NCBI GenBank assembly: GCA_034440635.1
Contig: JAOTON010002201.1
Span: forward strand, 62,001-126,000
Length of the DNA stretch: 64,000 nt
Direction of reading: 5' to 3'
Source: Lepas anatifera
Lineage: Eukaryota > Arthropoda > Thecostraca > Lepadidae
The translations under genes were made by a program, and so were the position numbers. The notes beneath the pieces are model-generated. The model searched no databases and was not told the origin of the DNA. It saw nothing but the letters and a program-made list of their open reading frames with translations. Below are positions 10,378-21,373 of the stretch, piece by piece. Positions within the stretch are counted from its first letter, which is position 1. Every line of letters starts with the position of its first letter.

Positions 10378-13035
10378 CTGTGAGAGGGCTAGAACAAAGA
10401 TTATATAAAGTTACATTCTCCTGAGTTGATTCTTTGTATTGCCTAACATTTGGGCACCTCTTTTGATTTCAGAAACTCGATACGCTTGAACAAAAGGTTT
10501 TGTATTCGACGCTGGTGAACATTTCCTGAGTATTTATCTTGCCATCTCCTGAACCTGTGAAACTGGATAAAAAAAATGTGTCCGCTTATATAGGAGTGTT
10601 GTCCAGTGGCAGGTCCAGACAAGAGGATTTAGGGGGTTTTAGGATTTAGGGATTTGGGGGTAGGAGGTGGCAGAGGGAGTAAAACAGCCAGAATGGTGAA
10701 AGTTTCTAATGCTTTTGAAGATAATGGCAGTATTTTGGGAGTCGGATGTCTTTGTCTGCCCCGGATCTATCAGTAGCAGGGACGGACGTCACCATCGATA
10801 CTCCGACCACGAGCGATCCCGGAATTTAGCAAGGATTACAGATGCTACAGTCGAGTTGAACGAACAGCCTGCGGGAGGTGGGGGGAGGGGGGTGGGGAGG
10901 GGAAGTATTTGAGAAGATTGCAGTGGGATGAGACGGATGGGAGGTGGGGGATGGAGGGTGATACAGAAATAGAGGAACAGCGCCGTGACATGATGTCGCG
11001 ATAGGCGGAGAACTTGATGGCAACGACCGCCCACGCGTCTTAGCGGGGAGGTGCCAACAGAGATAGGCGTGAGATGGAATGGGAAGTGAAGAGCGCTTAG
11101 GCACTTTCTACAGGGAAAACCCATGACGTCGAGGTCTTGATGTAAATCCGTGAACAAAGGCAAGGCGAATAATTTATGTTATTTTTCTTTTGGCGGAGCC
11201 CTGCCTGATCACAGTGGCGGATCCAGGGGAAGGCATTTGTCATCCAAACGAAAATGTTCGAGGCATAATTATGTCCCCCTAAAGTTGTCGAACTTTTTCC
11301 TCGGCTCCTGTTTAGTTTATTAATAAGGTTTTGGTGCTTCATCTGAACCAGTTAACTGCAAGCAGAGCCAGTCCCCAGTCAACTTTAGCGCAAACATGGA
11401 ACATTGGTCATCTTGATGTTTAAAATCGCTTTTGAGTGAATGATCCTTGGATGGCAGAAGGAAGCATCTTGTGGCCACAATTTCAGCCCAATGTTTTTTT
11501 TGTTTTGTTTTCGACTTGGTTTTACCCCTAAACCTACCGGCTAGTTACATTGTGGCCCAATCTTTCACCGCGAGACGTTATGGTTGAATATTGTCAGCAA
11601 AGCTACTGCATCCACGCTTGTCACTGTTCCCTCATTCCGCCTGGTATCAGTGACTGAGCTCCCATGACTAAAATGTGATCCTGACCGGGCGGCAACTCGA
11701 GTCCATCAAGTGCTATTTTCTCAGCACTGTGGCACCGAACATGCTAGAGTACTGAAAAAATAACACATGATGGACTCAAAGATTCCACGGTGTATCCTGA
11801 TCGGTGGCTCTACCTGGATCGTATTTTGACCATGGAAACTAAGTCTTTGACAGCGCATTAGGGGGAGCGGAGCATCCAGCATCTCTAGCCCACGCCGCCT
11901 GTGCAGTGTGCAGGGTGCACTCCGCCGTCCACACGTGCACGGCGACCACGTCAGTCGCGTGTCAGATAAGGCTGCAGTCTGGCCCGTGCGTCTTCGTTTC
12001 TGCAGGGATTGCCATTTTCTCCGAGGAGCTACAGATAGAGGTGAACGTAGGCCAGCCTTTGTGAGGGGGGAGGGGGTAACCCGAGCAAACCCGCAAAAAC
12101 GTAGTGGTTTTGAAGAACTTTATCACTTCAATTGGCGGGGACCAGGCGCAGCTGCCCTGGATCCACCCTCAGAGCTGAATCCTCCATTTTAACGTCCCTT
12201 CGCCGACCACTACACCGTCCTCCTTCTCCGCAATATCGATTCCGGCGGGGCTTGGGAAGTAAAGCTACACCGTTTTGGGCACATAGAAGTCTCTTTACTC
12301 TGGAGCAGACCAGCTGCTCTCAAGTTTCCGCTGGGAAGACCGTACGCCACTAGCTGTGATGAGGTGATCCCCGTGCAAGCTATCAGTCAACTCCACAGAC
12401 CGCAGTTAGAAAGACGCCATATCTGCCCGAGTGCTGGTCACGGCTTTACGGTAGAGCTTTTGTTAGTGAGCAGCCAGCTGATACCATGGAAAGTTGAACA
12501 ACCACGATAGCTGATATTGAACACTGAACAGTCTATGCATGGGCGTTGAAAGTGGGGAATGGGACGGGAGGACGTGACTTCCTCTGTTCACGAATCAGTG
12601 TGGGAGGGGGGCGGCCACTCCTCACGATTTTGGGACTTCACATATATTTTTCTCACTTTCTCCATATCGCCTGTGTGAACCCACGTAAATGTGTTGAAGC
12701 ACTTTGTCGGAAGCGTTTTCAGGGACAACAAATATACTCAAAGTTCGCTTCCCACTGCCCCCCCCCACCTCGGTTATCGCCAGTTCAGGGTCCCTTCCCC
12801 TAGCAAAAATTCCGTGGCAACATCCCTGATTCAAAGTAGTTATCCATCCATCTAAGAGGTCCCCAGAGCGCCACTTGTGTGCGCATTTAGCAGGTGAAGG
12901 GTACATTTGCACTTGTCATGCTTCACCGCTTCATGCTTCATGCATGACTGAGCGACATCTAGTTGCAGTCGTAGGGGTCTTTCAATGAGAGCCTTGGGTT
13001 ATGTAGCCGGGAACACGACTGAGGTCGCATGTTTC
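10378..13035. other. Gene-free stretch with hAT-like ends
   Basis: No supported gene. CAGTGGCAGGTCCAG near 10,604 and CAGTGGCGGATCCAG at 11,212 resemble the outer ends of hAT-type MITEs, but no partner ends were identified. A purine-rich run lies at 10,860-10,960. The short open frames at 11,900-12,350 and 12,550-12,900 have no recognisable domain. Confidence 0.4.
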
Positions 13036-13282
13036 ACTTATTTGTATTTGTATTTGTCTTTCACCAACAGGTCAAATGGCCCAATTATAGGTGCAGTTGA
13101 ATATAACACAAACATTCACAAAGTACACACGGAACAGTTTTTAATGATGGAAAAATCAACGTCTCTACAACAGAAAAGCATTACAAACAGAAAGCACTCG
13201 TATAAAAAGGCTACGTTGCACTGTGTTTACACGCGCCCGACGCACGGCCCATAGCGTTAGAGCACGCAAAGGTCTCAGGGGT
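13036..13282 (-). pseudogene. LINE-A, 3' end of ORF and tail
   Basis: Last part of the minus-strand LINE-A. The reading frame that stops at the MITE boundary at 19,819 resumes here: RARVNTVQRSLF aligns with RGRVNAVQNGF of the related LINE-B. The element ends in a short (ACAAAT)n-type tail at about 13,037-13,062, as in many CR1/Jockey-like elements. The coding part is separated from its upstream portion by 6.5 kb of nested insertions. Confidence 0.7.
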
Positions 13283-13472
13283 ATGTGTAGTAGGGTGCGC
13301 GTTACAACACTTTTTTCAAAATCGAAACTTTTTCATGCGGTTTTAGACGGTAGACACAAATGTAAGGACAATCCTGCAAAAAATCGTCATTTTCTCGAAT
13401 TTAAGCAACGGATTTTCACTTATATAAATATATAGGACTTCTCCACTAGTGAAAATGAAAAACGTTCGGAGC

Positions 13473-13502
13473 TTTCGGCTATATTTTATCAGCCTTCGTC
13501 AG
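13473..13502 (-). ncRNA. Candidate hammerhead-like motif, minus-strand Penelope unit
   Basis: On the minus strand the 3' non-coding end has CTGACGA, a helix of GGCT and AGCC round an A/T-rich loop, then GAAA. These are the conserved boxes and stem II of a hammerhead ribozyme. Penelope elements of other animals are known to carry such motifs. Stem I and the cleavage site could not be folded convincingly by eye, so self-cleavage is uncertain. Confidence 0.4.
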
Positions 13503-14038
13503 CGAGTAGTCGGATCGATCGGTGGACATCGGAAGACAAGACACGTTACAAAAATTATATAACAAGTCCAAAAAGGATTCCAGGAAACGTGCACGAGTAA
13601 GAGAGTTACCTACCTGAAGCACATTTTAATAACAACGCAAATTATCATATTTTGATATTCAACGATTAAGGGTAGCTTATACAGTACAGCATAATAATGG
13701 TAGGTAATTGACGCACATCATATGCTAGTATAAAAATGCTAATGGTTAGTAAAGAGCTAAAAAAGGGAATATAAGATTCATTGCAACATCATAGTTAATA
13801 AAACTAAGAAAAAGTGTCTAATAATAACGGTAGGTACTTCACACATTAAATACTAGTACAAATGTCAATGTTATGTAAAAAGCTACAAAAATATATAAAA
13901 GTTGAGAAACACATCCTGCCATCCTATATATCAATATAAATATAAATATAAAAAATATAATACAAATACAATATATGACAATCCTATAACAATAATATAA
14001 AACTAGCTGATCACAAACATATGTTAAAGTTATCAAAA

Positions 14039-15229
14039 CTATTTAGAGCTACAGCTATGTATAATGGGAAGCCACCTGTCGTGAAACCTGCTCCCAGAGT
14101 TCCGGTTGATGTTGGCGTCGTTCGGTGATGTCAGTACCGTCTCACGACGGCCAGCAGTGCGGATGTAAGCGGACTCTAGGAGCAGGCGTTGATGATAGTT
14201 GGTGGCGTGGTCCAGGATTTGGGCTTGGTCAAAGTGAGGGGTGCAGGTCCGGTGGGTGCTGAAAGCTGAGGTGTTGGCTTTCGACCGATTGCTTCCTCTC
14301 CAGCTTTCCCTGTGTTCTTTTACTCTTGTTTGCAGTTCTCGGTCGGTTTCTCCGATGTAGGTGACGGGCTTGCCATTCACTGAACATGAACATTGTATGC
14401 TGTAAATGATGTTTGAGTTCTGTTCTTTTGGTAGGTGATGTTTCGCTTTGCTGCAGAGGATGCTGGATATGGTTCGTTGTGGTTTTGACACCAGCTGTAC
14501 GCCGATTGCCCGACTTGCACGTTTTAGCTGGTAAAACGACGGCCCTGTAAATGGTACCGAAAACCGAACTGGAAGCGACTGGTTGTTCGACCCCGCTGGG
14601 GCGGGGAGGGCACGGGCCTTGAGCTTGATGTCCTCAGCGGTTTTGGTGATGGTGGACTTGATCGTAGTTAGTGGGTATCCGTTCTGCTGGAACTTTTCTT
14701 TGACGAATAACAGCTCCTTCTCTCGGTCCTTGACAGTGCTGCAGTATCTGTAGGCTCTGATGGTGTCTGCTCGAATGGCCGCTGTGAGGTACCGAGGTTC
14801 TGTGAAAGACTGGAAAGGGACGACCTGATTGGTGGCGCAGTCCTTGCGGTACACCTTGGTGATGAATCGGTCTTCTCCTCTTCTTATGTCGATGTCCAAA
14901 AATGCGAGATGTCGGTCTTTTTCCAGTTCAGATGTCACGTTTATGCTGCTCTCCTTATTGTTCAGGACTTGGACCCATGTGCTCAAAGCGTCATCATCTC
15001 CTTCGAACAGGATGAGGTAATCGTCTGCATAACGACAAAACTTGTTGACTCTTCCACCACAGGTTGTTGCCAACTGTGCTATGTCTTCCTCCCAAGCACC
15101 CATATAGAAGTCTGCTACTAGCGGAGAATAGCTCTTGCCCATTGCTAAGCCGCTGGTCTGTCTAAACCAGCGTTCTCGGCCTGCATCTTCTACCACAGCG
15201 TGACAATGATTGATGGATAACTGCAGCAA
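14039..15229 (-). CDS. Penelope-like RT plus GIY-YIG endonuclease, 5'-partial
   Basis: A 396-residue open frame covers the C-terminal half of a Penelope-like polyprotein, which copies RNA and cleaves target DNA for insertion. Residues 24-43 contain GLAMGKSYSPLVADFYM (RT motif B region) and residues 65-75 CRYADDYLILF (motif C with YADD). A thumb/linker follows, then a GIY-YIG endonuclease at about 274-310 with IIYSIQC and YIGETDRELQTRVKEHR. The N-terminal RT motifs are missing and the frame opens at an internal Met, so the element is 5'-truncated. No frameshift is visible in the rest. The first residues beyond the arm come from the 670-bp unique segment. Confidence 0.9.
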   Translation of the reverse strand: MLQLSINHCHAVVEDAGRERWFRQTSGLAMGKSYSPLVADFYMGAWEEDIAQLATTCGGRVNKFCRYADDYLILFEGDDDALSTWVQVLNNKESSINVTSELEKDRHLAFLDIDIRRGEDRFITKVYRKDCATNQVVPFQSFTEPRYLTAAIRADTIRAYRYCSTVKDREKELLFVKEKFQQNGYPLTTIKSTITKTAEDIKLKARALPAPAGSNNQSLPVRFSVPFTGPSFYQLKRASRAIGVQLVSKPQRTISSILCSKAKHHLPKEQNSNIIYSIQCSCSVNGKPVTYIGETDRELQTRVKEHRESWRGSNRSKANTSAFSTHRTCTPHFDQAQILDHATNYHQRLLLESAYIRTAGRRETVLTSPNDANINRNSGSRFHDRWLPIIHSCSSK

Positions 15230-15230
15230 G

Positions 15231-15752
15231 TCGGTACCATTTACAGGGCCGTCGTTTTACCAGTTAAAACGTGCAAGTCGGGCAATCGGCGTACAGCTGG
15301 TGTCAAAACCACAACGAACCATATCCAGCATCCTCTGCAGCAAAGCGAAACATCACCTACCAAAAGAACAGAACTCAAACATCATTTACAGCATACAATG
15401 TTCATGTTCAGTGAATGGCAAGCCCGTCACCTACATCGGAGAAACCGACCGAGAACTGCAAACAAGAGTAAAAGAACACAGGGAAAGCTGGAGAGGAAGC
15501 AATCGGTCGAAAGCCAACACCTCAGCTTTCAGCACCCACCGGACCTGCACCCCTCACTTTGACCAAGCCCAAATCCTGGACCACGCCACCAACTATCATC
15601 AACGCCTGCTCCTAGAGTCCGCTTACATCCGCACTGCTGGCCGTCGTGAGACGGTACTGACATCACCGAACGACGCCAACATCAACCGGAACTCTGGGAG
15701 CAGGTTTCACGACAGGTGGCTTCCCATTATACATAGCTGTAGCTCTAAATAG
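15231..15752 (+). pseudogene. Penelope-like endonuclease fragment, plus-strand unit
   Basis: The truncated partner copy encodes the last about 170 residues of the same protein from PFTGPSFYQLKRASR onward, including the whole GIY-YIG domain, with essentially the same sequence as the minus-strand unit. The RT is absent. The upstream Met at 15,210 belongs to the junction, not to the element's real start. Such truncated inverted partners are common at Penelope insertions. Confidence 0.85.
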
Positions 15753-16288
15753 TTTTGATAACTTTAACATATGTTTGTGATCAGCTAGTTTTATATTATT
15801 GTTATAGGATTGTCATATATTGTATTTGTATTATATATTTTATATTTATATTTATATTGATATATAGGATGGCAGGATGTGTTTCTCAACTTTTATATAT
15901 TTTTGTAGCTTTTTACATAACATTGACATTTGTACTAGTATTTAATGTGTGAAGTACCTACCGTTATTATTAGACACTTTTTCTTAGTTTTATTAACTAT
16001 GATGTTGCAATGAATCTTATATTCCCTTTTTTAGCTCTTTACTAACCATTAGCATTTTTATACTAGCATATGATGTGCGTCAATTACCTACCATTATTAT
16101 GCTGTACTGTATAAGCTACCCTTAATCGTTGAATATCAAAATATGATAATTTGCGTTGTTATTAAAATGTGCTTCAGGTAGGTAACTCTCTTACTCGTGC
16201 ACGTTTCCTGGAATCCTTTTTGGACTTGTTATATAATTTTTGTAACGTGTCTTGTCTTCCGATGTCCACCGATCGATCCGACTACTCG

Positions 16289-16318
16289 CTGACGAAGGCT
16301 GATAAAATATAGCCGAAA
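16289..16318 (+). ncRNA. Candidate hammerhead-like motif, plus-strand Penelope unit
   Basis: Mirror copy of the motif at 13,473-13,502: CTGACGA, stem II (GGCT/AGCC), GAAA, followed by CTCCGAACGTT. Both copies are identical over the core. Confidence 0.4.
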
Positions 16319-17351
16319 GCTCCGAACGTTTTTCATTTTCACTAGTGGAGAAGTCCTATATATTTATATAATTCATTCACATCCACTTATCATGTCATTT
16401 CGAGGATTTTCACTTCTTAATCCTCCCCCAGTGGGGCGAAAGGGTGCTGACTAACCCCCTACAGATTTGTTGTCGTCGCGGAGAAACGGCGGCGCCAAGT
16501 GCCACCGTACTTGGCACGGCTTATTATTGATAAATTCTGCAACTTCCCATACAAATTTTAAGTTCGGGTTATCTAGGGCCAGGTCACCAGGCCAGGTCAA
16601 GTGACCTTACTTAAAAAATGTTTGGGATTGCATAACTCGGAGTAGGGTTAATTTGCCAGTGTGAAACCTATGTCATATAATGGGCTCACCGGAGGCTACA
16701 AAGTATGTTTTGGTATTTTGTATATTGTTGACCTAAGGTCAGGTACGAGTCATGTCCTATCCATTTGAAATGCATAGGGAAAACTCAAATTAGCCGAAAA
16801 ATGTTTCTTTTTCTGTATATAAAGCTTATAGGGACTTCTTATTCCCGGGATAATAGTATTACAGGCCACTGGCAAGGTTCATTTTGCAAGTTTTGACCTG
16901 TGACCTCTGAGAGGTCATTTGGGTCTACCTAAGCACGTTTTGAGACTTATGTCAATAACTGCGCAGTAAATTGCAATAGAGCTCTCATTTGGATACCACT
17001 ATGTTTGATTTGTCGTTACGAGTCGATTGATATGCATATTGACTATGTTTAGTTAGATGATGGCTTTGACCTGACCCTAGGTCATGTCATTTTTATACTT
17101 TGATATAGTATGGTCATATTGTACACCATTCGAATCGCCATAAAGAGAGTAATCGAATGAATTAAATTTTGCCTCTAACTTAACTCAGCCCAACATAAAA
17201 GTAAAGTTTTGTAAATTGTGCTATTTTGACCTTTAATGACTTCAATATTACTCCGAGCTAAAACGTTATGGGAAGAGTTTCTTAATCGGTTCAATGATCT
17301 ATTAAACCATTCTTGCGCCTTTTCGCTACCCCGCTCAGGAGTGGAATTGCC

Positions 17352-17695
17352 GCCCCGGTACTCAGTTGGTAGAGCATTGGGCTCCGGCCCGCTGCTCAGA
17401 AGCATGCAGTGGCAGTGCATGTCCAGGCTTGGGATCGGTTCCCCTGAGACGCTCCGGCGCTCAATAGTTTATCCAACGAAGGTCGGCCGGCAACTGACTG
17501 GTGAGAAGGTGACCTGAGCGGGGCGGCCCTCCCCGTGCTTTGTGGGACGTTAAACTTTGGCTTCTAAATTAACCCTTCACTGTGGGAGTTGCTCGTTCGG
17601 GTGGTGGGGTCGGGGTCTCAGTGACAAGTCCATTGATGACCTTAGTGAGACTCCGACTCCAATAGCCGTACTAGGAACAACTTGGAAAAAGTTAA
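17352..17695 (+). mobile_element. SINE-2 copy in left arm of TTAA palindrome
   Basis: Near-complete tRNA-Arg-like SINE: head GCCCCGGTACTCAGTTGG (one base lost in the A box), the middle section with GGGATCGGTTCCCCTGAG, then the conserved 3' body. Its partner in the opposite arm is shorter by about 120 bp. Confidence 0.8.
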
Positions 17696-17914
17696 TTTTC
17701 TTTTTCAGCCTTAGTGATGGAGTGCACTCTGGTTTCTTTATTTGTATTGCAATAATTTAATATTGCAACAGATTCGTAGTCAGCGTTTTGGTAGAACAGG
17801 AATACGATATTTAAGTGTTGAACAATTTCCAAGCTAAAAAGTGAGACTCCCACTCCATTTCCAAGCCATCTATATACATAAGCTAGAAGTTTATTGTAAT
17901 GTTTTATCCAACAG

Positions 17915-18250
17915 CACATCACACTGTTTGCGTGGCACGGCGCTCTCCACGTGCAGCAATCTCGAGAGTCATCCGGACCGGCCCCTCAGACTCACGTCTG
18001 CGGCATTTTTGTTCTTCAGAAATAAATGCCGCAGACGTGAGTCTGAGGGGCTGGTCTGTATTGCTCTGAGACTGCTGCACATGGAAAGCGCGGTGCCACG
18101 CAAACAGTGTGATGTTCTGTTGGATAAAACATATATTCGTCAGAAATAAATGCTGCAGACGTGAGTCTGAGGGGCCGGTCCGGATGGCTCTGAGACTGCT
18201 GCACGTAGAGAGCGCGGTGCCACGCAAACAGTGTGATGTGCTGTTGGAAA
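17915..18250. repeat. Triplicated hairpin module at palindrome centre
   Basis: A module of about 100 bp (ACACTGTTTGCGTGGCAC ... CTCAGACTCACGTCTGC) occurs three times: once inverted at 17,925-18,005 and twice direct at 18,025-18,115 and 18,150-18,240. The first two face each other as a stem of more than 20 bp with a short loop. The centre is therefore not a simple symmetric dyad. Confidence 0.75.
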
Positions 18251-18507
18251 AAAAACATAACAATAAACTATTAACTTCTTTATATAGATGGGTTTCACTT
18301 TTTAACTTCGAAATTGTTCAACACTTAAATATCGTATTCCTGTTCTGCCAAAACGCAAACCATGAACCTGTTGCAATATTAAATTATTACAATATAAATA
18401 AAGAAACTAGGTGCATTTCATCATTAATGCTGAAAAGCAAAGCGACATCGGACCCAATTTTGACAAGCTGGGCTAGTGCTGGCACCCCCCTTTTCTCAAA
18501 ACTTTTT

Positions 18508-18745
18508 CCACGTTGTTCCTAGTATGGCTGTTGGAGTCGGAATCTCACTAAGGTCATCAATGGACTTGTCACTAAGACCCCAACCCCATCACCCGAACGA
18601 GCAACTCCCACAATGAAGGGTTAATTTAGAAGCCAAAGTTTAACGTCCCACAAAGCACGAGGACGGCCGCCGCGCTCGGATCACTCACTGCATGTTTCTG
18701 AGCAGCGAGCCGGAGCCCAATGCTCTACCAACTGAGTACCGGGGC
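18508..18745 (-). mobile_element. SINE-2 copy in right arm of TTAA palindrome
   Basis: Inverted partner of 17,352-17,695 with an internal deletion after the head (CATGCAGTGAGTGATCC) that removes the GGTTCCCC section. The 3' body ends in a GTTCCTAGT-type sequence as in the left arm. Confidence 0.75.
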
Positions 18746-19819
18746 GGCAATTCCACTCCTGAGCGGGGTAGCGAACAGGCGCAAGAATGGTTTAATAGAT
18801 CATTGAACCGATTAAGAAACTCTTACCATGACGTTTTAGCTCGGAGTAATATTGAAGTCATTAAAGGTCAAAATAGCACAATTTACAAAACTTTACTTTT
18901 ATGTTTGGCTGAGTTAAATTAGAGGCAAAATTTAATTCATTCGATTGCTCTCTTTATGGCGATTCGAATGACGTACAATATGACCATACTAGATCAAAAT
19001 ATAAAAATGACATGGCCTACGGACAGGTTAAGATCAACATCTAACTAAACATGGTCAATATGCATATCACTCGACTCGTAATAACAAATCACATATAGTG
19101 GTATATAAATGAGAGCTCTATTGCAATTTACTGCGCAGTTATTGACATAAATCTCAAAACGTGCTTAGGTAGACCCAAATGACCTCTCAGAGGTCACAGG
19201 TCAAAACTTGCAAAATGAACCTTGCGAGTGGCCTGTGATACTACATTCCCGGGAATAAGAAGTCCCTATAAGCTTTATATACAGAAAAAGAAAATTTTCC
19301 AGCAAATTTGCACTTTCTCCATGCATTTCCAATGGAGAGGTCATGACTCGTACCTGACCTTAGGTCAGCAATATACAAAATACCGAAACATTGTTTGTAG
19401 CCCCCGGTGAGCCCATTATATGATATAGGTTTCACATTGATAAATCAACCCTACGCCGAGTTATGCAATCCCAAACATTTTTTAGGTGAGGTCACTTGAC
19501 CTGGCCCGGTGACCTGACCAGAGGTGATCCGAAATTAAAATTTGTATGGGAAGTTGCAGAATTGATTAATAATAAGCTGTGCCAAGTACGGTGGCACTTG
19601 GCGCCGCCGTTTCTCCGCGACGACAACAAATCTGTAGGGGGTTAGTCAGCACCCTTTCGCCCCACTGGGGGAGGGTTAAGAAGTGAAAATCCGTTGCCTA
19701 AATTCGAGAAAATGACGATTTTGTTGCAGGATTGTCCTTATATTTGTGTCCACCCTCTCAAAACGCGTGAAAAAAGTTTCAATTTCGAAAAGTGTTGTAA
19801 CGCGCACCCTAATGTGTAG

Positions 19820-20156
19820 GCTGAAGGAGGAAAGCAGACCGGGACAATCTATTTTTCTATGATAAAGCTTGTGAAGAAATGTCTGGTCGTGTTGAGTCAG
19901 GAGATATTTAAAGCTGGGTGATTTGAAGTGTGCTAATAGAGAATCATAATCCATGCTGGCTATTGGGCAGTCAGAGAAAGTGGCTAGCCAGATTAAGAAT
20001 TTGTGTTGAACCCGTTTTAAGCTTTTGAGGTGAGTTTGAGCGGCTCCCGACCATACTATCTATGCCTCCATATTCAAGAATGGACCGAACGTGGGCATAG
20101 TAAGCACAAATCAATATTTGTGGTTGAAACGAGCGCGTCTATTTTTCTGGGAAGTT
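19820..20156 (-). pseudogene. LINE-A, RT thumb and C-terminal segment
   Basis: The minus strand encodes AYYAHVRSILEYG and, after a frameshift, MDYDSLLAHFKSPSFKYLL, HKLYHRKIDCPGLLSSFSLH. These align with RSLLEYGSVIWAG and MDYVSLLNHFRCSS of LINE-B. The frame is cut at the MITE target site at 19,819 and continues at 13,282. On the upstream side it abuts the LINE-B insertion. The sequence is an inactive, diverged copy. Confidence 0.75.
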
Positions 20157-21373
20157 TATTGTTTATGGTTTATTAGACAAGAACAGCCACAGGCCAGAGC
20201 CCACTTATGGTTGCAGTCGTTGGTTAAAATCGTTCAACATTCCGTAAGGGATCACACTCCACACTCGCACGCTTCCACAGTCAACCACCCACACATATCC
20301 TACACATGGCATTATAGAGTCTCTCCATGGCTTAAAAAGGCACTCTAAAAATGTATAAAAGTATATGTATATATAAAATACAACGATAGCCTCCACATGG
20401 AAGCTGCTGCTGCTAAAAATGATGAACTACGTGGGCGTAAAATAAAATATATGAAGATGGACCACCATATGAAAAATGCTACTATAAAGGCATCTAAAAG
20501 CATAAAAATCCTAAAATAATAAAAAAGCAAAAAAATCCGCAATCACACAGTGCACATAGCAAGTAAGCATACTATCTCATGTACGTGCCAACGCTGTTCG
20601 CATACCGCAACACACTCGATCGAAAAGAATGAGTAGGCTGAAAAAGTCCTCTCCTGGTGTGTGCCGCAGAAAATCATTTACAAGTTTCGGAAGCCTGATC
20701 TGGAACCCATTCTGCACGGCATTAACTCGCCCACGAGGCACATTAAACAAGCCAGTGTGTCGTGAGCGTCGGCCGGGAGTCAGGAGAGAGAACATGGACA
20801 TCAGCTCACTACAGTCCAGGCGGCCGTTGAAGACGGAACGCAGGAACCTTATGTCGGCTTGTATAAACCTCGCTTTAATAGAAGAACAGCGAAAATGATT
20901 TAGGAGTGACACGTAGTCCATTGCACATCGGCTATGTGTGCTGGCGGCTAACCACATTAAAAAGCGATGCTGCAGCCGTTCAAGGCGGGACAGGTGAATG
21001 TTTGCGGCACCAGCCCAGATAACACTGCCGTACTCTAGGAGTGATCTGACGTGAGCATTATACGCACACAAAGCAGCACAGTGGTTGAATCTCGGAAGGC
21101 GTGCGCAGGAAGACACCTGAATGCTACGCCTCAGCAAGCCAAGCATTCGGTTTGCCTTGCTCATAACCGAGTCTACATGCTCTGCAAATGTCAGCCTAGA
21201 GTCGAGAACTACACCTAAGTCCCTAATGTGAGAACAGCGTTCCAGCTGATGTCCGTCTAAAATGTATGAAGAGATGATGGGTGATGTCCGTAAAGTAAAT
21301 TTGATGGTCCTGCATTTAGCTGGATTGAGTTTTAAATGCCAGGTTTTTGACCATTCATTTAGTCTGTGGAAGT
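20157..21373 (-). pseudogene. LINE-B, 5'-truncated CR1/Jockey-like LINE
   Basis: An uninterrupted frame at 20,577-21,413 (whose first residues come from LINE-A) encodes the end of the RT: LNEWSKTWHLKLNPAKC, IRDLGVVLDSRLTFAEHVD, RSLLEYGSVIWAGA and a C-terminal arginine-rich region. The palm with YADD is missing, so the insertion is 5'-truncated, as is usual for LINEs. The 3' UTR runs to about 20,157 and is A-rich. An imperfect direct repeat (ATTTTTCTGGGAAGTT at 20,141; ATTTAGTCTGTGGAAGT at 21,357) looks like the aged target duplication. Confidence 0.7.

Larger units (their letters stand above)
13421..16403. mobile_element. Penelope-like retroelement insertion, head-to-head pair
   Basis: GGATTTTCACT is duplicated at 13,410-13,420 and 16,404-16,414. 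The insertion has two Penelope-like units joined at their 5' sides: a longer minus-strand unit (15,230 to 13,421) and a 5'-truncated plus-strand unit (15,231 to 16,370). The arms 13,421-14,560 and 15,231-16,370 are both 1,140 bp and differ at few sites, so the insertion is young. A 670-bp stretch (14,561-15,230) is present in only one unit. Positions 16,371-16,403 are extra sequence before the target repeat. Confidence 0.85.
16421..19675. mobile_element. 3,255-bp palindromic TTAA element
   Basis: TTAA flanks both ends (16,417-16,420 and 19,676-19,679). The ends are inverted repeats beginning CCTCCCCCAGTGGGGCG, and the arms run inward for about 1.4-1.5 kb each. Both arms carry a SINE-2 copy, so the SINE was present before the palindrome formed. 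The arms share AGGTCA-rich sequence (for example at 16,575-16,610 and 16,735-16,745) with the other TTAA MITEs of the window. No transposase is seen. A TTAA duplication is typical of piggyBac- and Kolobok-like transposition. Confidence 0.75.
13291..19811. mobile_element. 268-bp fold-back MITE, split by two later insertions
   Basis: Outer ends are TAGGGTGCGCGTTACAAC at 13,291 and its inverted copy ending at 19,811. ATGTGTAG is duplicated at 13,283-13,290 and 19,812-19,819, an 8-bp duplication as made by hAT elements. Removing the Penelope insertion (13,421-16,403, plus one TSD copy at 16,404-16,414) and the TTAA element (16,421-19,675, plus one TTAA) leaves 132 + 4 + 132 bp. That is a palindrome with TTAA at its exact centre. 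It lies in the coding region of LINE-A. Confidence 0.8.

Noticed and set aside
16421..19675. hAT assignment for the inner palindrome
   Set aside because: Its flanks are TTAA, not an 8-bp duplication; only the outer 268-bp MITE has the 8-bp repeat.
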